Source: Nitzschia sp. DOCU1 (Eukaryota > Bacillariophyta > Bacillariophyceae > Bacillariales > Bacillariaceae). From it: a stretch of DNA of 64,000 nucleotides. Location: assembly GCA_951394045.1 (NCBI GenBank), contig OX595989.1, positions 1,674,001-1,738,000 on the forward strand. Direction: 5' to 3'. Positions 1 to 8,442 of this stretch are shown piece after piece. The notes under the pieces are model-generated. The model ran no database searches and was not told where the DNA came from. It saw only the letters and a program-made list of their open reading frames with translations. The position numbers and the translations under genes are program-made. Position 1 is the stretch's first letter. Each line of letters opens with the position of its first letter.

Positions 1-704
1 TGAGATAATCGAAGACTTGCCATGGTCTGAAGCGCGTCCACCATTGGCTCGCCGTCGGAATCTTTGATTTGAAGCGCCTTGTCTAGATAGGACTCGCATT
101 CGGTCTCGGCATTTTCGTCGTAGCACAAGTCTGTCAAATATAACTCGGCAACCGTACAATAGGCCCCTGATAATTTTTGGTTGAGCACCTTTTCTGTGTC
201 ATCGTTGTTGTCATTGTCCGCCATGGCCGCGTCGGTTGTCGTCCGCTGGGTCAGTGCCAAACAAGCTTCTAGGCTCTGAATTCCTTTCTTATACGTCTCC
301 AGAGCCTCTTGCTCCATACATAGTTGTCCCGCGTACAAGTACAGATTAGACCTTGTCTCGTGGTAGGCCATTGAATCTCGCTGTTCATTTTCTTCCAACA
401 GTGCAATTGCTTGTTGAAAATCGTGGCGGGCCCCTTCCGGATCGCCCATAGAGACCTTGCATTCTCCCATTTTCCCGAACACATGCACCAACAGCTCGGT
501 TTGTTGGGTACCACGGGCAGTGTTTTGTAATTTGAATACGGCCTGGGAATAAAACTGTGCCGCTCGTTCTACATCCAGCGCGGCCATGGACGATTCCGCC
601 GAAGCGATTAATTGGTCGACGGGAACATCCTTGCTCTTCTTTCTAGCGCCGTTGTCGCGACGAGGCTTGTTCTTTTTCGTTGATGATCCAGTTTTCCGCC
701 TCAT
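1..704 (-). CDS. ACL4: ACL4-like ribosomal protein L4 assembly chaperone (3' end beyond window)
   Basis: Reading from the ATG at 704 to the window edge gives about 234 open residues without a stop; the C-terminus lies outside. The N-terminus is very basic (MRRKTGSSTKKNKPRR), as expected for a nuclear or nucleolar protein. It is followed by tetratricopeptide-like helices (for example GDPEGARHDFQQAIALLEE) and by YLTDLCYDENAE plus EPMVDALQTMASLRLS. These last motifs match the conserved end of the Acl4 family, TPR chaperones that bind newly made ribosomal protein uL4 before its incorporation into 60S precursors. The family function is established in yeast; the role here is inferred from the motifs. 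The gene is divergent from the nucleotidyltransferase that starts at 1143. Alternative: another TPR protein. Confidence 0.72.
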   Translation of the reverse strand, partial: MRRKTGSSTKKNKPRRDNGARKKSKDVPVDQLIASAESSMAALDVERAAQFYSQAVFKLQNTARGTQQTELLVHVFGKMGECKVSMGDPEGARHDFQQAIALLEENEQRDSMAYHETRSNLYLYAGQLCMEQEALETYKKGIQSLEACLALTQRTTTDAAMADNDNNDDTEKVLNQKLSGAYCTVAELYLTDLCYDENAETECESYLDKALQIKDSDGEPMVDALQTMASLRLS

Positions 705-1142
705 TTCTTGGTTATGTGAAAATAACGGTATTATAAGTTGTTGGTCTCAAGCAAGTGCAAGGGGATATTGATCTGTCATAATCAATTTGATAGCTCGGTA
801 GCAGGAAAAGAGTCCGCAACCTTTAATAAGCGCACAACGCCTTCCTCTCTAAAAAATGAGTGGTTTTGTGGCGACCTTGAATCACGAGTTGTGGATCATG
901 GATCCGTTTGCCTTGTTCTCGGACAGTGTCCGTTAGGTTTAGCGATGTCCTCGCGTCCGGGATTTTTTTTGGCGGGAACCGGTCGACTCGACTCGACTGT
1001 GGCATGACAAGCGGTGGGACCATGGCGACACCTGTTGATGCATTTTACTATTATTGCAAACGCCGCAACAGCATTGTTGAATGCTTCCATCGAACAAGCT
1101 GTGGTAGTATGGACCTGTCAGCTCCACTGGGAATTTAGAACC
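705..1142. other. Intergenic region between divergent genes
   Basis: It separates the start codons of two divergent genes and should hold both promoters and leaders. I see no convincing coding segment; the short overlapping frames have no recognisable protein features. Confidence 0.5.
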
Positions 1143-4100
1143 ATGGGGAAGGATTCAAATTTGTCGGTCCAAGATCGGGAAGAACTTCGTCAATTTCAAC
1201 AATGGTTGCAGTCTCTTAGTCGCCGGGAGTTGCTTCAAGCGATGCAATTTACGTTTCAGGGCACACCTTCGAGTCATGAATACGAATTATTATCGGAGAT
1301 GGTACGGTTAGAGTCGCCACCGCCTACACCTGTTCACCCACGCGCCATGGGATACTGGCCGCTGATGAGTCAAAGGGGAGCTCAATTGGACCACCCACAC
1401 GGGGCACGGGTTCTTCTACGGACGCGGCCACAACTATTTCAATGGACGGAGCGCCAATCGTATCGTGCACGAGGAGCTCGAAACCAGACGTGTCCAAAGT
1501 TTGATGTAATTGCTCGACGAAAAGTTGCGCCCTGGGGCGAGGTTTACAGCATTGGCTCCACCGAAGAACAACGCTACGCCGACAGGATACTTGTGGATGG
1601 AACGTGGGTGGTGCACTCCAAGGATGTTCCGTCGGTTTTATTTCGGGGTAATCAGTCTACCAGTGAGATTCTGAACATCCTGCAGGTCGCTTCCCGTGGA
1701 TACTTTAAACAGGCGCCTGCCAAATCGTCACTTCCCTTTTGTTCGTCGTGGCTCCAACCGACAGAGCGATGGTTTTCTTTGAGCTTTTACCTTGCAAGTC
1801 GATATCACGTGGCCTTATGGGAGTCTTACACGGGGAAAAGTGGAATATCAACATGTACAGATTTGCAGTATGAACCGCGAATTCTAGCACGAGCAGTGCC
1901 AGCAGCTTTGAAGCTAGGATTGCTAAAGGCCCTCGAACAAGACGGACAAAATATCAAGGCTCTGCGGGATTCTTTGGTTTGGGGGTTGCTGGGGGAGAGC
2001 AGTTTGCTGAAGTTTGATTATTGTGGTGTTGACATTGATTGGGGTGGAATGCATCAGTCGCTGAAACACACGAAGTTAAGGGACCTGGTAACGCCAGAAA
2101 GTCGACTCAAAGCTTTGGTGTGTACCGATTTGAAAGATACTCTTGCTGCAGAAATGCAAAAGTTAATTATGGAGGAGACGCTGGACACTGCCTCATCTCC
2201 ACCACTGTCTTCCAAGAGCAAGGGCAAGAAGAAAAAGAAGTCGAAGAAAAAGAGGCGAGCACAAGGTACATCGACGGAATCGGGCATTCCTAACAATGAT
2301 GACGCAGGCAAGGAGGAAGCCATGGCTACCGAGCCCCAAAGGAGCGTGAGGATTTTGAGCCCAGTTCACTTTCCCAGGAATGACACTCTTCCTATGGAAC
2401 GAAATCGAAATATCATCATAGCTCTTTCGGTGTTGGAAGAAGTGATGGAAGCTGCGTTTTTGAAGGTTGGACTGGAACCCACGCCACCATTTGTCGAGGC
2501 GAAACCCAAACCAAAGGCGAAGAACAACGAAGTTATCACGATCACCATGACAAAAAGGAAGAAGGAAATCCCAGTTCAACGGAAAGCTGACAGTCAGGAA
2601 GGAAATAGAAACGGGGTTGCACCTGTCCTCCGTGGAGGAATGTTCGCTCCGTCACCATTTAGCCCGAACTTCAGTCAGGGACTTCCGTGGCCGCCACTTA
2701 CTTCCAATACCCTCAGTGCCTTTCAATCCTTTATCCCGCCTCCTCAGCCCTTCCATCCAAGTGGCTTTTACCAACCCATCGTTCCCGATGAGTTTGCTCC
2801 AGGCACTTCGTCGATCGATGAATCTTTAGAAGGATGGCCGTTCTTGAATCGGTTCCATGCTAGAGAAGAAAGTATTTTGTCTGATTTCTTTCAAGCACAG
2901 CAGATGCTTATTGAAATAAGGGACGATGGTGATGACGATGACGACGACGATGACGACGAAGAGTTGATGGTCGCGTCGACGGCGGCTTCCGTTTCGTCGT
3001 CCACCTACAAAGATCCCATCGTCCTTGCTGAGACCGACGATATGGCAAAGGCAGTCGAAGAAGCAGGGCTGGAAACCACAGGTCAGATTGAAACTATTGC
3101 GGAGGACGCAGTAGATGAGGACGTTGACGATGATTCCCCGGGTCAGATTGAAACTATTGAGGAGGACGCAGTAGATGAGGACATTGACGATGAGGACATT
3201 GACGATGAGGTGGAGGTCGTCCCAGCCTCAGTTTCTTCCGGCGTGACGGACCCATCCGAATCTCCGTCAAAAAGGAAGATTGTCCCGTCTACCGAAGGCG
3301 ATTCTCTAGCTGGTGACTCGGATTCACACTCCATTGCAGGCAGAGACAGTCCATTATTGGAAACCCCAGTTTCGCCGACAATACCCAGGTCACCTTCGCC
3401 GCAGGCCCCACTCACCCCACCTCCCACACTTTCTCCCATTCTGGTCTCCCTTGCCGATCTACGCCATCTAAAACGAAACTTATCACTGACTCCAGAGCGG
3501 GCGAAGGCCAAGCAAACAAAAGACATAAGGTCTTATTCCGCCGTGGCGTCGGGTAGTTTGCCATCCTCTCCGACTCCCGCTCAAGACAACGGTCTTAGTT
3601 CTAGTTGGTCTCGAGATGACATACGAATCAAATCCTTTCGTGACGATCTGAACATTAGGCCAAAGCGCAAGGTACCACAGCCACAAAAATCCTCTTCTGA
3701 ACTTCAGCCCTCATACCGAGCTGCGGCTGTCAAGTCTCTTGCCAGGCCCATCGCTTCATCAAAGGCCACTAGCTTGGACTTTCGCTCCCAGGTTCTTGCA
3801 GCGGTTCGGCGTGAGGTTCCGCGAGATTCTTGTGCTCGCAGTGAAACGGCTGTTGAAGCCCAGAGAGAAGATCCGCACTGGCAAGGGGACTTCAGGAAAT
3901 CAGAAGAATTCGATAACAAATCTATGACCAAGGATGAAACCACCACCATCACATCGGCAATGTCACCTCGAGAACCAGAAGAAATCGCTACGCTACGCGA
4001 AGAACGAAATACATACAGAGACATGTGCCTGACACTGGGAGCAGAAGTTGCAAAACTGAAGGCTATGTTAGCAGCTCAACAGGCAACGGCCGTTGTCCAA

Positions 4101-5723
4101 CCATTTGAGTTCCAAGATCCCTTTGGCCATCCAATCTATCAGCCGTCTTCGTTTGATCCACAAGGTATGCAGCCATTCTACTACGGCAACAAACGTGGTC
4201 AACGCCTTGGACCAATGAGTGATGCAGGGCTTCATCGCGCAGGCGATCACGAGTCACAAATCAGCGAGGATGATAACTTTGATCTGTCAAAATCAAGAAT
4301 GGAAGCAATCCGACAAATCTCGTCTAGCGCCACGCTGGTGGGCTCTGATGCTTCAGTGGACTTTAACAACAGCAATTCGGCGCTTCAAAGTGGACCCATC
4401 AGCAGTATGCCTGTCTACGACTCAATGCCGGTTCACGGCCTGCAATCGCGGCTGACGAAAGATATCATGCGATTTCTTGATTCCATTAGTGCGCAACTAA
4501 AGAAGCAGGATGGCAAACGGCAGACGGCAGTGGAGCGCTTCAGTCGTTTGGTGACCGCCATTTGGCCTCGTGCCCAGGTCAAGCTCTATGGGAGCCATGT
4601 CTCTGGATTGTGCTTGCCTTCGAGTGATCTTGACTTTGTTGTCTGCTTGCCAGCCGTGCACAAAAGAGCTCCAGCCCTCGCGCCCGGTGTCCTGGAAGGG
4701 AGAAACGCAATCAACGAATCCTCCCAAAAGCTCCTAGCCCGTGAGCTCAAGGGTGAATCATGGATTGATCCTCGGTCTATAAAGTTGATCGAGCGGACGG
4801 TTGTTCCCGTAATCAAAGTTTCCACGAAGGACACCCGTGCGAGGGTCCTTCAGTTGGATATCAGCTTTGACAGCCCCGAGCACCACGGGCTCGAGGCCAA
4901 TGCCATGGTGACTCAAATTCTCGAAGAACTTCCTCTCATTCGGCCGCTTATGTTGATTTTGAAACAGTTCTTGTTGGACCGGGGTTTGCTCACGGCATAC
5001 ACCGGAGGACTGTCATCGTACTGCCTCTTTCTAATGGTAGCTCGATATCTTCAAGAGCAACCTCGATCAATTGGAGACTGCGGTTCTCTGCTGATGGGTT
5101 TTCTGGACTTTTATGGGAACTGTTTTGATCCGCGAGCCACAGGAATCAGTGTTCGGAGGAGACAGTACTTTATGCGACCGACCAATTATCGACCAGGGAG
5201 CTTCCCTGTTGCTGGGCAGCCACTTCTTTGGCCGCCCGCTATGCAGCCCTCTCCGCAGCATGTCACTGCCCCATCGCCCAACTCCCTCGGACCCCACGAC
5301 TTTTTGCGTCGAAATAGTTTTAGCAGTGATACAGGGAGCGTGGACGGTGGAAGGAGGGGGCATCGTCCTCCCCGATTCCAAACTGGCCCTGTTGCGGCAC
5401 ATCGCTATAGCAAGCCACCCAAACCTGTCCCCCCACCTGCCCCCGCAAACAATGCTGGGACCTATGATCAGAATTTTGGTCACGGTAGGCCCTTCACGTT
5501 TGATCCCTTGTTTGTGGAAGACCCACTATCGTCGGGAAACAATGTGGGGCGCAATGCCTTTCGCATTTTTCAAGTCCAGCGAGCCTTTTCCGATGCACAC
5601 CGTGCCTTGGTGGCGAGTTTGGAGTGGGACATCCATTCATCCGGCGAGCTCAACGAGGGAGTGGAATCCTATCCTTTGCTCAAGTGTCTGTTGCAGACCG
5701 AAGATGTGCTATACGAACTATAA
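1143..5723 (+). CDS. Non-canonical poly(A) polymerase / terminal uridylyltransferase (TRF4/Cid1 type)
   Basis: A single exon of 1526 codons if translation starts at ACCATGG (1143); the frame is open further upstream, with another ATG at 1038. The catalytic part is near the C-terminus: LYGSHVSGLCLPSSDLDFVV gives the nucleotidyltransferase GS motif (G1150-S1151) and metal-binding D1162/D1164, and LQLDISFD supplies the third aspartate (about D1239). The PAP-associated motif TGGLSSYCLFLMV follows. This order is that of Trf4/5, PAPD5/7 and Cid1 enzymes, which add A or U tails to RNA. About 1100 residues in front are mostly low-complexity: a lysine-rich run (KSKGKKKKKSKKKRR, nuclear-signal-like), an aspartate run, a duplicated acidic segment, and Ser/Pro-rich stretches. 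Trf4-type enzymes normally lack so long an N-terminal region. A or U specificity cannot be read from sequence. Confidence 0.87.
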   Translation: MGKDSNLSVQDREELRQFQQWLQSLSRRELLQAMQFTFQGTPSSHEYELLSEMVRLESPPPTPVHPRAMGYWPLMSQRGAQLDHPHGARVLLRTRPQLFQWTERQSYRARGARNQTCPKFDVIARRKVAPWGEVYSIGSTEEQRYADRILVDGTWVVHSKDVPSVLFRGNQSTSEILNILQVASRGYFKQAPAKSSLPFCSSWLQPTERWFSLSFYLASRYHVALWESYTGKSGISTCTDLQYEPRILARAVPAALKLGLLKALEQDGQNIKALRDSLVWGLLGESSLLKFDYCGVDIDWGGMHQSLKHTKLRDLVTPESRLKALVCTDLKDTLAAEMQKLIMEETLDTASSPPLSSKSKGKKKKKSKKKRRAQGTSTESGIPNNDDAGKEEAMATEPQRSVRILSPVHFPRNDTLPMERNRNIIIALSVLEEVMEAAFLKVGLEPTPPFVEAKPKPKAKNNEVITITMTKRKKEIPVQRKADSQEGNRNGVAPVLRGGMFAPSPFSPNFSQGLPWPPLTSNTLSAFQSFIPPPQPFHPSGFYQPIVPDEFAPGTSSIDESLEGWPFLNRFHAREESILSDFFQAQQMLIEIRDDGDDDDDDDDDEELMVASTAASVSSSTYKDPIVLAETDDMAKAVEEAGLETTGQIETIAEDAVDEDVDDDSPGQIETIEEDAVDEDIDDEDIDDEVEVVPASVSSGVTDPSESPSKRKIVPSTEGDSLAGDSDSHSIAGRDSPLLETPVSPTIPRSPSPQAPLTPPPTLSPILVSLADLRHLKRNLSLTPERAKAKQTKDIRSYSAVASGSLPSSPTPAQDNGLSSSWSRDDIRIKSFRDDLNIRPKRKVPQPQKSSSELQPSYRAAAVKSLARPIASSKATSLDFRSQVLAAVRREVPRDSCARSETAVEAQREDPHWQGDFRKSEEFDNKSMTKDETTTITSAMSPREPEEIATLREERNTYRDMCLTLGAEVAKLKAMLAAQQATAVVQPFEFQDPFGHPIYQPSSFDPQGMQPFYYGNKRGQRLGPMSDAGLHRAGDHESQISEDDNFDLSKSRMEAIRQISSSATLVGSDASVDFNNSNSALQSGPISSMPVYDSMPVHGLQSRLTKDIMRFLDSISAQLKKQDGKRQTAVERFSRLVTAIWPRAQVKLYGSHVSGLCLPSSDLDFVVCLPAVHKRAPALAPGVLEGRNAINESSQKLLARELKGESWIDPRSIKLIERTVVPVIKVSTKDTRARVLQLDISFDSPEHHGLEANAMVTQILEELPLIRPLMLILKQFLLDRGLLTAYTGGLSSYCLFLMVARYLQEQPRSIGDCGSLLMGFLDFYGNCFDPRATGISVRRRQYFMRPTNYRPGSFPVAGQPLLWPPAMQPSPQHVTAPSPNSLGPHDFLRRNSFSSDTGSVDGGRRGHRPPRFQTGPVAAHRYSKPPKPVPPPAPANNAGTYDQNFGHGRPFTFDPLFVEDPLSSGNNVGRNAFRIFQVQRAFSDAHRALVASLEWDIHSSGELNEGVESYPLLKCLLQTEDVLYEL
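3081..3200 (+). repeat. 60-bp coding tandem repeat (two units)
   Basis: Two adjacent units, 3081-3140 and 3141-3200, both begin GGTCAGATTGAAACTATTG and encode GQIETI(A/E)EDAVDEDxDD. A shorter acidic duplication (EDIDD twice) follows at about 3180-3210. They lie in the acidic disordered region of the nucleotidyltransferase and probably arose by slippage. Confidence 0.9.
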
Positions 5724-5800
5724 TAGCAATGCTACGCATCTAGAACATAGCTGTTCAAATTTGTGGACGTTTCCGTTTACTCTGTTAGCATGAGAGGCTC

Positions 5801-6829
5801 TCATTCCTCCTCTGGTTCGGCACGCGCCAACAAGACAATGACGTTTTCCCAATGGTCCAATTCGATCTGGGCAAACTCCCGGTCTTCCCCAGTCAAGGCT
5901 CGCAAGGATGCAATCCGCCGCACTCCCAGTGCTGCCAGGGCGTCTTTTCGTTGCATCAAAATTCGGACACCACCTTTTCGATCCTCCAGCAATTTCTCCA
6001 AAAGCCCAATCCCCATTTCTCTTAATTCCGAAGCGAAACTCTCTTCCAGGTATGTATCTGCGACCAGCAGAATGGATTTTTCAAATACTCGAATTTGTGA
6101 CTGTTTCACCAGATCCGACGTTACAAGTGCTCGCAGGAAAAAGAGACTTTTGGATCTTAGGGATTGAGACGCGGACGATGGATCCAAGCCGGCCAAGAAG
6201 AGTTCCGGCGCTTGGGGCAGTTGTGTAAAGACCGTCTCGGAGACCTCATGATTTCGGACTAACGAACTCATACTCTGCATCAGCTTGGCTTTGGTAGCAT
6301 CAGCGGTCGCCTCGTTAAAAAACAAATCGCTCAGTGTTTTGAGCGCTCCCATTTCCAATAGTTGCTGCTGGACGGGAGGATTATTTTGTCCCAGCGTCGC
6401 CAGAATTCCTAGGCATACATGTCGAATTGTCACGGGAACTTCGAATTGTTGAATACATCCCAATAAAAATGGCAAGCCTTGTAAACTGCAAAAGGCTCGG
6501 GCGTAGTCAATTTGTTCGACAATGTCTCGAAGTTCTTGCAACAAGTCTTCCAAGGCGTCTTCGGTAATGGGCGGATCAACATTCCCTGCACTCTCAGCTG
6601 CCAATGATCGATAATATTCCATGGCATTGGTAGCTTCGGTCAAAATAAATTTCATTCGCTCGCCTTCATCCACGATTCCTTCTCGCATCACCTTTTCCAA
6701 AAAGGCCTTGTCTTCTGCCGACATGGGCGTGATATCGCTGACATCTTTGGTGCCGTCGACGTAGTTGAGACTCCATTTCAAGAGACCCGTCCAAGCCCAG
6801 GGGTTATTGCCTTGATCACCACCAGTCAT
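5801..6829 (-). CDS. FES1: HSP70 nucleotide-exchange factor, Fes1/HspBP1-like armadillo protein
   Basis: One exon, 342 aa from the ATG at 6829. The frame stays open upstream, but MTGGDQGNNPWAWTGLLKWS is the natural start because the W-x-GLLKWS helix opens Fes1-family proteins. The body consists of armadillo-type helices (residues about 95-320), with DALEDLLQELRDIVEQIDYA and IRHVCLGILATLGQNNPPVQ as the hallmark Fes1/HspBP1 repeats. Members bind the HSP70 nucleotide-binding lobe and speed ADP release; some also protect substrates from degradation. No signal peptide is seen, so a cytosolic (Fes1) rather than ER (Sil1) role is inferred. It ends in an acidic EPEEE tail and is convergent with the upstream nucleotidyltransferase, with only 77 bp between the stop codons. 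Confidence 0.85.
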   Translation of the reverse strand: MTGGDQGNNPWAWTGLLKWSLNYVDGTKDVSDITPMSAEDKAFLEKVMREGIVDEGERMKFILTEATNAMEYYRSLAAESAGNVDPPITEDALEDLLQELRDIVEQIDYARAFCSLQGLPFLLGCIQQFEVPVTIRHVCLGILATLGQNNPPVQQQLLEMGALKTLSDLFFNEATADATKAKLMQSMSSLVRNHEVSETVFTQLPQAPELFLAGLDPSSASQSLRSKSLFFLRALVTSDLVKQSQIRVFEKSILLVADTYLEESFASELREMGIGLLEKLLEDRKGGVRILMQRKDALAALGVRRIASLRALTGEDREFAQIELDHWENVIVLLARAEPEEE

Positions 6830-7256
6830 TTTTATTGTAGAATGTATGTGCGATGAATGTAGGGAATCGAGACGAAGGTAAATGAAAAATGAAAATGGAC
6901 GATCGACAACGACTTCGACAAAATGATGGTTGGTCTCGGCGGGACATCGCTGTTTTTTTCTCGAAGAGCTTCGTTGGAGAGTTTTGGCGGGAATGACGAG
7001 CACGACTGAAAAGAAGGGGAGTACTTCCCCTGTTTGCGATCGGGGTCACAGCGCAGAGGATGACGTGGAAAAATGATGAGTCACACGATCGAAAGAGACG
7101 AGGACGGCAGAAAAAATATGCAGAGGGAGAATTTAGCTACCGAGAAACCATCTGATGATGCGGTTGATGACTCCCCACCCAACCTTCTTCCGTCCATCAA
7201 AAACGCTTTCATCTCATTCTCGCCCTCTTATTCTCTTTTTCGCTCAAGTGGGCTTG
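6830..7256. other. Intergenic region between divergent genes
   Basis: It lies between the Fes1-like gene and the PhyH-family gene. The frame of the latter is open back to 7155, so part of this stretch may be coding if an upstream start is used. No other feature is seen. Confidence 0.45.
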
Positions 7257-8384
7257 ATGATTGTTGGTTTTTCTTCCGTGTGGATGTTAGTTGGTAGTAT
7301 CACCCTCGTTCGAGCGTGGAGCACTGCCCGACTTTGGCATTCTTCGTCGCATCTCTGTTACAAGGCCACTGCTACTCGCTTGTATCAATCTACGCTAGCC
7401 AAGACGATGGAAAACTCTACTGACATTGCTGCCATGGCGACTCCAGAATACCCAAAAGAAATGTCAGAAGATGAGCGATATTTGTTCGACCTGAACGGCT
7501 TTTTAATTGTGCGAGGCGTCTTGACACCAGAAGAAGTCCAAGAAGCCAACCGAGCAATTGACAACCATGCACAAGAAATGGTCGAGCGAAGTGACGGTTC
7601 CTTACGAAATGCCGTGGCAGGGACCAAGTTTTATGGAAGAGGTCCCGGTCGAAAGGATCTGGGACGCGTCTTAGAGTGGGGCGAGGAATCGCGAGTCTTT
7701 AAGAGTATCTTGGCGCATCCTAGATTGGTGCCCATTTTCCACGGAATTTTAGGCCAGGGGTATCGCATGGACCACCTACCTTTGGTGTTGGCTCAAGATA
7801 AAGGCTCAGAAGGCTTTCAACTACACGGTGGTACCATTGACTGTTCCAGCGGGGAGTACAATCCCTACTTGGCCTACACTTGCCAGCATGGGACGATTCG
7901 ATCTGCCCTTCTGGGATGCAATGTCATTTTGGAAGATCATAATCCAGGCGACGGAGGATTCTGCATCGTTCCAGGATCTCATAAATCGAACTTTAAAATG
8001 CCCAAGGGCATGGTGGACGGAGAAAAATACGAAGAATTCATCATCCAACCAGCCACCAAGGCTGGGGATGTCATTTTGTTCTCGGAGGGCACCGTTCACG
8101 GTGCCAAAGAGTGGACGTCGGACCGACAACGTCGCACCTGCCTTTATCGATTCAGTCCTTCGACCAACGTCTACGGTCGTAGCTACTTTGGGCATGAAGG
8201 TGGTGGCTGGCCGACCAAAATATACGAGGGCTTGACCGAAGCCCAAAGGGCCGTGTTGGAGCCACCCTACGCCAACCGCTTGGATCGACCAATTATCCAA
8301 GAGGATGGATCTGTCGAAATCTCTTCCCGAAATGCAAGAAAGAAACAGCACGATCGGGAAGTTTTTGGAACCAAATATTTCTAA
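7257..8384 (+). CDS. Phytanoyl-CoA dioxygenase (PhyH) family protein with HxG in place of HxD
   Basis: One exon, 375 aa from the ATG at 7257 (the open frame extends back to 7155). This start gives a hydrophobic N-terminus MIVGFSSVWMLVGSITLVRA followed by W, compatible with a diatom signal peptide; a shorter cytosolic form from MENSTDI is also possible. The core shows PhyH-fold features: LNGFLIVRGVLTPEEV, NPGDGGFCIVPGSHKSNF, GDVILFSEGTVHGA and the arginine-bearing RRTCLYRFSP strand. The family uses Fe(II) and 2-oxoglutarate to oxidise substrates. The first metal motif reads FQLHGGTID, that is H190-G-G192 where hydroxylases have HxD; the distal histidine is H281. Loss of the carboxylate ligand is known in Fe/2OG halogenases but could also mean a non-canonical or inactive site. 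Substrate unknown. Confidence 0.8.
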   Translation: MIVGFSSVWMLVGSITLVRAWSTARLWHSSSHLCYKATATRLYQSTLAKTMENSTDIAAMATPEYPKEMSEDERYLFDLNGFLIVRGVLTPEEVQEANRAIDNHAQEMVERSDGSLRNAVAGTKFYGRGPGRKDLGRVLEWGEESRVFKSILAHPRLVPIFHGILGQGYRMDHLPLVLAQDKGSEGFQLHGGTIDCSSGEYNPYLAYTCQHGTIRSALLGCNVILEDHNPGDGGFCIVPGSHKSNFKMPKGMVDGEKYEEFIIQPATKAGDVILFSEGTVHGAKEWTSDRQRRTCLYRFSPSTNVYGRSYFGHEGGGWPTKIYEGLTEAQRAVLEPPYANRLDRPIIQEDGSVEISSRNARKKQHDREVFGTKYF

Positions 8385-8442
8385 TCATAGATTTATGGTA
8401 TTTCGTCGAATGGTCGATCACCTTGTTGTTGCAGAAGGTAGT

